From Calothrix sp. NIES-4105 (lineage in GTDB: Bacteria; Cyanobacteriota; Cyanobacteriia; Cyanobacteriales; Nostocaceae): a DNA stretch of 64,000 nt. A program made the position numbers and the translations under genes. The DNA lies in the NCBI RefSeq assembly GCF_002368415.1, contig NZ_AP018290.1:6275614-6339613 (forward strand), written 5' to 3'. This document shows, one piece after another, positions 8,146-15,882 of this stretch. The stretch's first letter is position 1. Each line of letters opens with the position of its first letter. Under the pieces are notes generated by a model. That model worked only from the letters and a program-made list of their open reading frames with translations. It was not told the origin of the DNA and ran no database searches.

Positions 8146-8937
8146 TTACATATTGTCTAATTGTTTGCGGAGAGATTCTAATTCGGCGTCAACAACTTCT
8201 TCTGATTTTGGTGTTGATGCTTGTGGTTGTGCGGTTGTTTGTCCGGGTAGTTGGGGTTGGTTTGGCGCTGTCGCAGGTCCTAATGTCATTTGCGCTTTGA
8301 GTGCTTCTAACTCGTCGTCAACGTCGCTACCTGCTTCTAACTTAGCAAACTGGGTTTCTAAGTCGGCGCCTGCTAACTCTGCTGCGGACTGAGCGCGCGC
8401 TTCTTGCATTAAGACTTTTTCTTCCATGCGCTCAAAAGCTGACATTGCACTGGATGTATTCATCCCGCGCACCATACCTTGAAGTTGTTCTTGTGCTTTA
8501 GCTGCGGTAATGCGAGCTTTGAGCATTTCCTTCTTGGTTTTTGCTTCAGAAATTTTGCTCTCAAGCTGGATTAAATTGCGTTTGAGGGTTTCGACTTGCG
8601 TCGTTTGCTGGTCTAAACTAGCTTTTAGCGCAGTTCCAGAATCAGTAAAAGTCTTTTTCCTTTCTAAAGCTTGACGAGCTAAATTTTCGTCACCCTTTTG
8701 TAGCGCTAGCTGCGCGTTACGTTGCCATTTATTAATTTCGTTTTGGGCATCGTTATATTGCTTCTCAGTACGCTTTTGGGCTGCAATTGCTTGTGCAACA
8801 CCTTGACGTAACTGTACCAAGTCCTCCTGCATTTCCAGGATTGCTTGTTCAAGCATTTTCTCAGGGTCTTCAGCTTTGCTCACCATGTCGTTGAGGTTAG
8901 CACTGACCACTCTTCTAATTCTGTCGAATAAACCCAT
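8146..8937 (-). CDS. vipp1: Vipp1/IM30, membrane-remodelling ESCRT-III-like protein
   Basis: A 263-residue PspA/IM30 family protein. It has the N-terminal amphipathic helix (MGLFDRIRRVVSANLNDMV), the EDPEKMLEQAI motif and long coiled-coil helices to about residue 200. It also has a roughly 30-residue linker rich in Pro/Gln and a separate C-terminal helix (VDAELESLRKQLDNM). That C-terminal extension distinguishes Vipp1 from PspA. Vipp1 assembles into rings and rods on membranes and is needed for thylakoid formation and maintenance. It lies 183 bp downstream of the pspA paralogue on the same strand, a common cyanobacterial pairing. Confidence 0.95.
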   Translation of the reverse strand: MGLFDRIRRVVSANLNDMVSKAEDPEKMLEQAILEMQEDLVQLRQGVAQAIAAQKRTEKQYNDAQNEINKWQRNAQLALQKGDENLARQALERKKTFTDSGTALKASLDQQTTQVETLKRNLIQLESKISEAKTKKEMLKARITAAKAQEQLQGMVRGMNTSSAMSAFERMEEKVLMQEARAQSAAELAGADLETQFAKLEAGSDVDDELEALKAQMTLGPATAPNQPQLPGQTTAQPQASTPKSEEVVDAELESLRKQLDNM

Positions 8938-9120
8938 AATTTTTTCCTTTGAGATTTACGCCTTATTTCACGACGGCTTTTTTACTATTTACTACCTAAT
9001 TTAAATTTAATCCTTCTTTCTTCAATTGTGCCCCCTTACTCTCTTTCTTCTTAAGATGCGCTTTAATTTCCGCAAATGACGTTTTTATTTATCTTTATCT
9101 AAATGTATAATATACTACTG

Positions 9121-9795
9121 CTATTTTTCAGTAAGTGTGTTTGAGATTTGAGCCTTCATTGCTCTAATCTGTGTATCTATATCATTATCGCTTGATTCTA
9201 ATGCTAAAAATTTCTTTTCTAAATTATCTTCATTTGTGATACAGATTACTTCTTTTTGAGCTTCAAGCTGTATTATTTTGTCTTCAACGCGATCAAAAAC
9301 ACTTGTAGAGCCACTTTCAAGTACACCCATAAGTTCTTGAAGACGTAGTGATGCACTAGCTGAACGCGCGCGGGCAATATACATATCTTTTTTATTTTTG
9401 ATTTCAGCTATCTTAAGTTCTACGGAACGCATCTCTTTTTTTAGTGTAGCAACTACACTGTTTTGTTGCTCGATTTGGGCATTAAGTAGTATCGAAGTCT
9501 CTTGATAACTCTTACGTTTGGTAAGTGCCTCGCGCGCAAGAGTTTCGTTACCTTGTCCAAGAGCGATTTTTGAGCGTCTGTACCATTCTTCGGCAGCGGA
9601 TTGAGCATTTGCGACTTGACGCTCAGTACGCTTTTGTGTGGCTATTGCGCTAGCTACTGCCTGCCTTAACTGAATTAAATTTTCTTGCATCTCAAGTACA
9701 GCTTGCTCCAGTACTTTCTCTGGGTCTTCCGAAGATGTCACCCAACTATTAACATTCGACCGTACTACACGTGTAATTCTATCTAAAAATCCCAT
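9121..9795 (-). CDS. pspA: PspA, phage-shock-type membrane stress protein
   Basis: A 224-residue paralogue of the neighbouring Vipp1. It shares the amphipathic start MGFLDRITRVVRSNVNSWV, EDPEKVLEQAVLEMQENL and QKRTERQ, but lacks the C-terminal extension, which makes it PspA-like. PspA binds stressed membranes and preserves the proton gradient. The upstream spacer holds a dense heptamer repeat array (9805-9912) very close to the start, which may affect its promoter. It may be co-transcribed with vipp1. Confidence 0.9.
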   Translation of the reverse strand: MGFLDRITRVVRSNVNSWVTSSEDPEKVLEQAVLEMQENLIQLRQAVASAIATQKRTERQVANAQSAAEEWYRRSKIALGQGNETLAREALTKRKSYQETSILLNAQIEQQNSVVATLKKEMRSVELKIAEIKNKKDMYIARARSASASLRLQELMGVLESGSTSVFDRVEDKIIQLEAQKEVICITNEDNLEKKFLALESSDNDIDTQIRAMKAQISNTLTEK

Positions 9796-9804
9796 AATTT
9801 CTCC

Positions 9805-9912
9805 TGAGTAATGAGTGCTGAGTGCTGAGTGCTGAGTAATGAGTAATGAGTGCTGAGTGCTGAGTGCTGAGTAATGAGTAATGAGTGCTGAGTAATGAGT
9901 AATGAGTAATGA
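9805..9912. repeat. STRR array of heptamers GAGTGCT / GAGTAAT
   Basis: About fifteen consecutive heptamers alternate between GAGTGCT and GAGTAAT. This is the kind of short tandemly repeated repetitive sequence known from heterocystous cyanobacteria. At 9931-9995 the reverse form (ACTCAGCACTCAGCAC) occurs with the linked unit ACGAGCGCAC, so the region can fold on itself. It fills the gap between the pspA start and the end of the SPOR-like gene. Confidence 0.93.
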
Positions 9913-10005
9913 ATATAGTTATAAGTTACTACTCAGCACTCAGCACTTTCTACGAGCGCACTTTTTTCGCACTCAGCACTTTCCACGAGCGCACTTTTAT
10001 GGCAC

Positions 10006-11274
10006 TTATTTAACTCTAGCGTCGAGTCCTTTTCCTCTAATCTCAGTTAGCAATTCTTGAACTTTTTGTTTGTTTTTGATTGCACCAAGATAAATTAACT
10101 TGCCATCGGGTGACAAGTATGCATCTGGAACGACTTTACGCGCGTTATCAAAAGCGTTTCCGCCGTTGTTATCTATAACTACATGATAAAACCCATCGCT
10201 TGAAGGTTTCAGATCATTCAGGGGAATATCTTGTGTTGGTGTTGGTGATGGTGTAATTGCTACTGGTGTCTGAGTTGCTTCAATAGGGGATGGAGGCGCA
10301 ATAACACTAGACGGGCTAGGGGAAGAATTTTCAAGGGGAACGGTTGGAGTTGGCGCCAAAGTTGGTTTTGGCTTTGGTGTTAAGCCAACAACATCGTTAG
10401 GTGTCTTTACTTCTGGAAACTCGTCTTTAGCAAGGTTGGGATATCTAGGTATCGGCGTTAACTGTGGTTGTGCGACCGTTTGAGTATTACCGTTACTGCT
10501 TTGACTGTCTATATCAGTATTAGTTGCGGTCGAGTTATTGCGTTTGAATAAACCATTAAGGCTAAACTGCGGTAAACTCTTAGGATTTATAACTACGTAT
10601 CCCAAAATAACACTCGCCATTAACAATAATAAGATAGAACCAATTCCTAGAGGTGAGAGGAGAGTATCACTGTTGCTTTTTGGACGTTTTTCCGCTTTTG
10701 GAGCTTCTTCAGTCAAACTTCGCAATAGTGCCTCTGACGACTCCAGATAATCTTCGGGTTGGTTTTGAGAAGTGCTATCAGTTATACGAGGTTCAATATT
10801 TTCGTCTTTCGAGGCTTTGATTGTTGTAACTGGCACAATGCTACCACTGTTTTGGGGTGATATCGCTGTTTCTTTTACTGGTGGTGTAATAGTAACATCG
10901 GGGAAGAGTGGTGGTGGTGGTGGTGGGGGAGGGGGAGGAGGGAGAGGTATTTCGTTTGTAGAAGTTGATGGTGTAACGTTTTCGGGTATTGGAATTTCAG
11001 TAGTGTTTTCGTCTAAGTTTATTGAGTCGGCTACATTTTCGGGTGGAGTAGCTGTTACAGGAGTCAAATATTGTAGTCCAACAGAACTACTGTTTGGTGT
11101 GTATGACGAGCTTTGGTTAGAAGCGCGGTATCCACCAGTTCGTGTACGTCTATATCGTGCTAACTCGCGGTCGAGTTGTACTTCCATTCCTGCCAGTGCT
11201 GCTGCTAATGGTGGCTTCAAGCTGGGTGTTTTTGACAATTGACTACCCAAATGCGTTACTGTATTTTGACTCAT
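10006..11274 (-). CDS. Proline-rich single-pass membrane protein with C-terminal SPOR-like domain
   Basis: A 422-residue protein. An N-terminal Arg-rich cytoplasmic region (LARYRRTRTGGYR) is followed by Ser/Pro-rich sequence with an 11-proline run at about 112-122, one transmembrane helix at about 207-229, and a long Pro/Thr-rich linker. The C-terminal domain (360-422, from FYHVVIDNNGG to LLTEIRGKGLDARVK) resembles SPOR domains, which bind denuded peptidoglycan at division or growth sites. The topology places the SPOR-like domain in the periplasm. A role at the cell wall or septum is inference. The last gene bases lie next to the STRR region. Confidence 0.75.
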   Translation of the reverse strand: MSQNTVTHLGSQLSKTPSLKPPLAAALAGMEVQLDRELARYRRTRTGGYRASNQSSSYTPNSSSVGLQYLTPVTATPPENVADSINLDENTTEIPIPENVTPSTSTNEIPLPPPPPPPPPPPLFPDVTITPPVKETAISPQNSGSIVPVTTIKASKDENIEPRITDSTSQNQPEDYLESSEALLRSLTEEAPKAEKRPKSNSDTLLSPLGIGSILLLLMASVILGYVVINPKSLPQFSLNGLFKRNNSTATNTDIDSQSSNGNTQTVAQPQLTPIPRYPNLAKDEFPEVKTPNDVVGLTPKPKPTLAPTPTVPLENSSPSPSSVIAPPSPIEATQTPVAITPSPTPTQDIPLNDLKPSSDGFYHVVIDNNGGNAFDNARKVVPDAYLSPDGKLIYLGAIKNKQKVQELLTEIRGKGLDARVK

Positions 11275-11410
11275 TACGTACTCACCTTAAAGCGAAAAGA
11301 CCATAAAAAGTTAAATAAATTGCCGAGATAATACTTTATTGCCAATATACCTTCTTTACAATAGATTAGAGTTGTAATTGACTCTCCTTGTTACGTCTCG
11401 AAGTATAATC

Positions 11411-11959
11411 ATGGCTTTCAGAACTGTAAGCGATGTTTTAGGAATTTTACAAGCGCGCGGTCACTGGCAAACTCCGCCTCTACAAATCTTGCTTAAATGC
11501 TGGCATGAAATTGTTGGTAGTACTATTGCCCTGCATACTCGTCCCGTTTCTATTCATCGTGATGTTCTGCGAGTCGCAACATCAAGTGCTGCATGGGCAC
11601 AAACTTTAACGTTTTCGCGCAAAACTTTACTTATAGAGGTAAATCAAAAATTATCGCATCAGCTAACCGATATTCATTTTTCAACAGCAGGCTGGAATAC
11701 CACTACGCCGATCATAAAACTAAAAAGACCTTTGCATCAAGAACATCCGTGTTACCAAGAACGGATGATTGAACCAGTGAATGAGAATGTGCCAGTAAAT
11801 AATAGTAATGCTGTGAATAAAACTTTTGATAGCTGGGTCAAAAAAGTACAAGCTAGTTCACAGAACCTACCACTTTGTCCCACATGTCAATCACCCACTC
11901 CGAATGGTGAACTTCAACGTTGGGGAGTTTGTGCATTATGTGCCGCAAAAAAGTTTTAG
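11411..11959 (+). CDS. DUF721 / DciA-like protein with C-terminal zinc ribbon
   Basis: A 182-residue protein. The N-terminal 90 residues (FRTVSDVLGILQARGHW, then CWHEIVGSTIALHTRPVS and LRVATSSAAWAQTL) match the DUF721 fold. In other bacteria DciA proteins of this family load the replicative helicase DnaB. The C terminus holds two cysteine pairs (LCPTCQSP and GVCALC), a likely zinc ribbon. I chose the ATG at 11411 over the TTG-type upstream start at 11378. A helicase-loading role is inferred from the family. The gene is divergent from the SPOR-like gene. Confidence 0.8.
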   Translation: MAFRTVSDVLGILQARGHWQTPPLQILLKCWHEIVGSTIALHTRPVSIHRDVLRVATSSAAWAQTLTFSRKTLLIEVNQKLSHQLTDIHFSTAGWNTTTPIIKLKRPLHQEHPCYQERMIEPVNENVPVNNSNAVNKTFDSWVKKVQASSQNLPLCPTCQSPTPNGELQRWGVCALCAAKKF

Positions 11960-12325
11960 ATAGATTTCGTATTCCTCAGTCAAAAGAGGTAGAAAAAGTA
12001 TAAAAGAGTATAACAATATATAAAATAGGCAGAAAACTTTCTATCTAATGGATGATGAGTGTACTATAAAAAATTCACAGCAGTAATGTTAGCTTTGATC
12101 CCAATTGCTTTTAATGCCTGATTCCGATGAGACTAGTGCAGGCTAATGTATCGTAATTGTAACCAAAAGATTTAAATATATAACACAAAGATAAAATAAA
12201 TATTAAGGCAAATTTGGCTTGGGGATCGCTAAAACATATACTGAATAATGCTTTGTTGGCAATAATCCGTATTTGTATCTAGGACGAAAATAAATAGTGA
12301 AAACTATTTGCCTTTGGCGTTAAAC
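11960..12325. other. 366-bp intergenic region, nothing recognised
   Basis: AT-rich DNA with no open frame above background, no GGCGCC motif and no clear hairpin. It contains several short A/T runs only. A promoter for the downstream small gene is expected but I cannot place it. Confidence 0.5.
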
Positions 12326-12622
12326 ATGAAGAGCATCAAATTCTTAACTTCTGCCTGCCGATACTGTCGTCATTACAATCCAGAAGGTCGTCGGGGTGGA
12401 AACTGCCAGCAACTTTCTGCGCCAGTTCAAGGGCATTGGAAAGCTTGTTCATTAGCTCTACCAGCGTTTGCACCATCTTGGGAAACTTTGGAAGATGCAT
12501 GGAGTTTGCCAGAAGCAATACCTGTTGTGGCTACGAATTTGAATACTGATGCGATAACGCAATTGAAAGAAGTGGGAGTTCATGGTGTTGAATTTTCTGT
12601 GGGTGAAGTTATATCAGTCTAG
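12326..12622 (+). CDS. Small cysteine-containing protein of unknown function
   Basis: A 98-residue protein with four cysteines in the first half (TSACRYCRHYNPEG, NCQQLS and KACSLALP). The pattern could bind a metal ion. The second half (ATNLNTDAITQLKEV onward) is plain. The ATG at 12326 is preferred to an upstream TTG at 12308. I recognise the CRYCRHY...GGNCQQL pattern as a conserved cyanobacterial small protein but cannot name its job. It converges with menB, with a bidirectional terminator between them. Confidence 0.65.
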   Translation: MKSIKFLTSACRYCRHYNPEGRRGGNCQQLSAPVQGHWKACSLALPAFAPSWETLEDAWSLPEAIPVVATNLNTDAITQLKEVGVHGVEFSVGEVISV

Positions 12623-12715
12623 GCATAAACACTCATCACACGAAATAAATTTCAGCTTAGGTATTAGAGGAAGACAGTATTACGATTTATTAAATAAATA
12701 AAGAGTTTTGTATGT

Positions 12716-12753
12716 AAAAAAATAGCACCGTTCGGAATGAAGGTGCGATTTTT
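12716..12753. terminator. Bidirectional terminator between menB and the small Cys protein gene
   Basis: The hairpin GCACCGTTC / GAATGAAGGTGC (12724-12746) has a T-rich run on its 3' side (GATTTTT) and an A-rich run on its 5' side (AAAAAAAT). It can therefore stop transcription from both strands. It lies 32 bp beyond the menB stop. Confidence 0.8.
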
Positions 12754-12777
12754 GGAGGCTAAATTATTGAGTAAAAA

Positions 12778-13611
12778 TTAAGGTAGCCACGGAAAAGAGC
12801 GGAAATTTGGTTGACGCTTTTCTAAGAAAGCTTGTTTACCTTCGGCGCCTTCTTCGGTCATGTAATAGAGTAGAGTGGCATTTCCAGCCAACTCTTGTAA
12901 ACCAGCTTGTCCATCGCAGTCAGCATTAAAAGCAGCTTTGAGACAACGAATAGCAATGGGACTTTTTTCTAAAATCTCTTTTGCCCATATCTCACCTTCT
13001 GCTTCAAGCTGTTCAACAGGAACAACAGTATTAATTAATCCCATCTCAAGCGCTTGTTGAGCATTATACTGACGGCAAAGAAACCAAATTTCGCGCGCTT
13101 TTTTCTGCCCAACGATACGCGCGAGATAACTGGCGCCAAAACCACCATCGAAACTACCAACTTTTGGTCCAGTTTGACCAAAAACAGCATTATCAGCGGC
13201 AATTGTCAAGTCACAAATTAAATGTAGAACATGTCCACCACCGATAGCATATCCAGCAACCAAAGCAATTACAACTTTAGGCATCGACCGAATTAACCGC
13301 TGTAAATCTAATACATTCAATCGCGGCGTACCTTCATCATCGATATAACCAGCTTGTCCCCTTACACTTTGGTCCCCACCTGAACAAAAAGCATACTTTC
13401 CATCAGTATGCGGCCCATATCCAGTAAATAAAACCACTCCAATCGTAGTATCTTCACGAGCATCGCAGAAAGCCTCGTAAAGCTCAAAAACAGTTTTGGG
13501 ACGAAAAGCATTGCGCTTATGCGGACGGTTGATGGTAATTTTCGCAATCCCATCAGCTTTATGATAAAGAATGTCTTCGTAAGTTTTAACAGTTTGCCAG
13601 GTCGTTTCCAT
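12778..13611 (-). CDS. menB: 1,4-dihydroxy-2-naphthoyl-CoA synthase
   Basis: A 277-residue crotonase-fold enzyme that closes the second ring in phylloquinone synthesis, converting o-succinylbenzoyl-CoA to 1,4-dihydroxy-2-naphthoyl-CoA. Visible motifs are NRPHKRNAF near 28-36, [10 protein letters not shown] near 76-85 and AIGGGH near 122-127 (oxyanion hole). The motif [14 protein letters not shown], with Gln146-Thr147-Gly148, is typical of the bicarbonate-dependent MenB class. Length is normal. It supplies the naphthoquinone of photosystem I. menD lies 2.3 kb away on the same strand but with unrelated genes between. Confidence 0.97.
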   Translation of the reverse strand: METTWQTVKTYEDILYHKADGIAKITINRPHKRNAFRPKTVFELYEAFCDAREDTTIGVVLFTGYGPHTDGKYAFCSGGDQSVRGQAGYIDDEGTPRLNVLDLQRLIRSMPKVVIALVAGYAIGGGHVLHLICDLTIAADNAVFGQTGPKVGSFDGGFGASYLARIVGQKKAREIWFLCRQYNAQQALEMGLINTVVPVEQLEAEGEIWAKEILEKSPIAIRCLKAAFNADCDGQAGLQELAGNATLLYYMTEEGAEGKQAFLEKRQPNFRSFPWLP

Positions 13612-13904
13612 TCTTGGTTTATTATTGCCGAACCAGAAAATTTTATCGTAAGCACAATCAAATTCTCATTCCATTATTCCACCTCATTAATTTTGATCGG
13701 TTGTAGCATAGGCATTCGGCGCCTGTGCAGTCACGATGCTTAATAGTAATTATTTTTACCAATTTTTATATGGTGCCAATCCTCGTTACTTGATTACAAA
13801 CAGGCGCTGTACTTATGTAATAGTAAAAATGTTCACATTGATTCACAGGCACCTATATAGTGGAAACCATAATTTTAATAGTAGTGCCGTTCTGATATGG
13901 GATT

Positions 13905-14011
13905 TTCCTAGAGGATATATTTGGAAATGACTTATCCTCTAGGAATTTGGGCGCCATTTGCGTATGGATTTTCCTAGAGGATATATTTGCACGTAATTTA
14001 TCCTCTAGGAA
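13905..14011. repeat. Two tandem near-identical hairpins with TTCCTAGAGGATA arms
   Basis: Two copies of a 41-bp inverted repeat lie at 13905-13945 and 13971-14011. Each has arms TTCCTAGAGGATA and TATCCTCTAGGAA, perfect complements, around a 15-bp loop. The loops differ while the arms are identical. They lie between the end of the 14054 gene and the menB promoter region. They may act as paired terminators for the upstream gene or be interspersed elements. No T run follows either strand. Confidence 0.9.
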
Positions 14012-14053
14012 TTTTGAAATTCATCATTATATGCATCTACCAAAAGTGCAAGC

Positions 14054-14545
14054 TTAAATAGCATTTACATTACCGTTGCTATTAGCCGTCGCTTTTGATG
14101 ATTTTAAATATTTTTGGTAAGCCTCCTCGTCACCTCCGAAGGAATCTAAGGAAACTACAACACCAGTCTCATAAATTGCTTTTCTAAACTCATCAAGAGA
14201 TAAAGGCACTTGTTCACAATAAGCAATAACAATTTCCCTAAAACCTGGTATGTCGTTTTTTGGCTCATAAGTTTCAGTTTCTGTTACAACCCAGTCTGTA
14301 GGAATTGTTCTAGCTTTAACTTTACCTCCAATAGTCGCGCTCACAGTTAAACGTTCTCCTATTTTTACTTGCCGCTTATGAACAGGGCGAAAATCGTAAG
14401 AATCTTGAAGTATTCGGGTACAACGTCCTACAGTAAGCAAGCTACCGTCGATAGAAACCGATTCTCCCTCGTGTTTAGTCATGTAAACAATCAAGGTTTC
14501 TCGATCTGCTAAATGGTCATAGATTTCATATGTATCAGTTGTCAT
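14054..14545 (-). CDS. Unknown soluble protein, second gene of a coupled pair
   Basis: A 163-residue protein beginning MTTDTYEIYDHLADRETLIV. It is mixed alpha/beta with no signal peptide and no membrane helix, and ends in a Ser/Thr/Asn tail. I see no known domain. I chose the ATG at 14545, which overlaps the stop of the preceding small gene by 11 bp, a strong sign that the two are co-translated. An upstream in-frame start at 14593 would add residues copied from the overlapping frame. It may form a complex with the small partner; that is inference. Confidence 0.65.
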   Translation of the reverse strand: MTTDTYEIYDHLADRETLIVYMTKHEGESVSIDGSLLTVGRCTRILQDSYDFRPVHKRQVKIGERLTVSATIGGKVKARTIPTDWVVTETETYEPKNDIPGFREIVIAYCEQVPLSLDEFRKAIYETGVVVSLDSFGGDEEAYQKYLKSSKATANSNGNVNAI

Positions 14546-14723
14546 TAGTCGTGTCCTCGAAACTAGTTTGTTCTCCCTCAAAAACACATTCATAGGGTAA
14601 TTGTCCTATACCCTTTTTTTCTATACGTTTCAGTTTCCAACCGTATTTGCTTGCCATCTTTTTACAATACTCAGGACTTGTAACAGCGTGGCGATTTTCT
14701 TTCTGTTGTGCTTCCTCAGTCAT
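14535..14723 (-). CDS. Small charged protein, first gene of a coupled pair
   Basis: A 62-residue protein starting MTEEAQQKENRHAVTSPEYC, with a basic middle (KYGWKLKRIEKKG) and an acidic C terminus (EGEQTSFEDTTND). No domain is recognised. Its end overlaps the next gene by 11 bp, so the pair is very likely translated together. Upstream (14724-15001) is a 278-bp AT-rich spacer containing TATAGCAATCCTAT, a motif shared with the spacer at 32583. Confidence 0.6.
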   Translation of the reverse strand: MTEEAQQKENRHAVTSPEYCKKMASKYGWKLKRIEKKGIGQLPYECVFEGEQTSFEDTTNDN

Positions 14724-15001
14724 TGCTTATGCATAGTAAATTCCCTGTATGCTGACCTTAGAACACCTGTCTTCATTTGTAAATCATTAAAGTTATCTAT
14801 TACACCATTATTAGCTAAATACGTTGATTTTAGTAATTGTTTATACTTTATATCACCTCCGTTACTACAAAAGTTAGAACTCTATAGCAATCCTATGTGA
14901 TTTATGAAAATTTATGCTGCTGACAAAATTAATAACTTTTGTGAAGCCAGGTTTCTTAATTTTGAGTAGGATAATTAAATGCTGTACTGCTAGTTTAACT
15001 T

Positions 15002-15718
15002 ATGTCACAAATTTATCCAGGTGAGGTATTCGCAAACACTTCTGACTTTGACGCTGGTATTCGTCAGCTTCTACCACGTTATGATGAAATGCTTGAAGTT
15101 ATTACTCGTTGTGTGCCATCTACAAGTAAGAAGATTCTAGAACTTGGTTGTGGAACGGGTGAGTTAACGCTCAAGATGCTCAAACGCTGTCCCGATGCGG
15201 AAATAATAGCTGTTGATTATTCACCGCGTATGATAAACTTCGCGCGCGAAAAAGTAGAATTAGCTGGTTATCAACAACGGTGGTCGGGAAAAGAAGTTGA
15301 TTTTGGAGAGTGGGCAATTCATCCTGATAAATTTAGAATTGGCGCCAATTTTGATGCTTGTATATCATCGCTGGCAATTCACCATCTTACTGATGAAATG
15401 AAGCAAAATTTATTTATACGTATTCACGAAACTCTCAGTACAGATGGCTGTTTTTGGAATGCTGACCCAACTCTACCAGAGGCGCCTGTTTTAGCTGAAG
15501 TGTATAAATTAGCGCGAGAGGAATGGGCGACTCAACAAGGTACTACGCTCGGGGATGTTCGCGCGAGAGTAGGTACTAGTAGTACTTATGGTTATTCTAG
15601 CCAAGACCAATTAGCTACTTTGGAAGCACATTTACAAATGTTAATGCAAGCAGGATTTTCTACGGTTGCTGTTCCTTGGAAGTATTACGGGTTAACTGTG
15701 TTTGGTGGGTTAAGGTAG
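15002..15718 (+). CDS. Class I SAM-dependent methyltransferase
   Basis: A 238-residue Rossmann-fold methyltransferase. Motif I is ILELGCGTGELTLKML, followed by the acidic loop AEIIAVDYSPRMI and a post-motif segment CISSLAIHHLTDEMKQ. These fit small-molecule methyltransferases of the ubiquinone/menaquinone-methylase type, but the substrate is not told. It sits between menB and menD; a role in quinone methylation is possible but not shown, because it is on the opposite strand and lacks UbiE-specific motifs I would trust. Confidence 0.88.
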   Translation: MSQIYPGEVFANTSDFDAGIRQLLPRYDEMLEVITRCVPSTSKKILELGCGTGELTLKMLKRCPDAEIIAVDYSPRMINFAREKVELAGYQQRWSGKEVDFGEWAIHPDKFRIGANFDACISSLAIHHLTDEMKQNLFIRIHETLSTDGCFWNADPTLPEAPVLAEVYKLAREEWATQQGTTLGDVRARVGTSSTYGYSSQDQLATLEAHLQMLMQAGFSTVAVPWKYYGLTVFGGLR

Positions 15719-15755
15719 TGGTTTATGTTATTAAATTTGGCTGGTTGGAGAAATG

Positions 15756-15783
15756 AACCACAAAGGCACAAAGGGCACAAAGG
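15756..15783. repeat. AACCACAAAGGCACAAAG repeat arm
   Basis: One arm of the interspersed AACCACAAAGGCACAAAG family lies between the convergent methyltransferase and menD genes. Its complement is at 21941-21967, and full hairpins are at 25290-25350, 35227-35296 and 60200-60270. Confidence 0.75.
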
Positions 15784-15828
15784 AAGAATTTTTAAGAAGT
15801 GAAACTGACAAAATTAATGACATGGAAT

Positions 15829-15882
15829 AGTAGGTAGGCGCCACTCGTTGGTGTTGGGTTCCGTTCCTCCACCCAACCTACT
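15829..15882. repeat. GTTGGGTT/AACCCAACCTAC repeat
   Basis: An imperfect inverted repeat from TAGTAGGTAGG to CCCAACCTACTA with a central GTTGGGTTCC. It ends on the menD stop codon (15881). It belongs to the same group as 6488-6540 and 39352-39477. Confidence 0.75.

Noticed and set aside
10772-11242. Plus-strand frame of 156 codons with a glycine run
   Set aside because: It is the complement of the proline run in the SPOR-like gene on the minus strand, which has clear domains.
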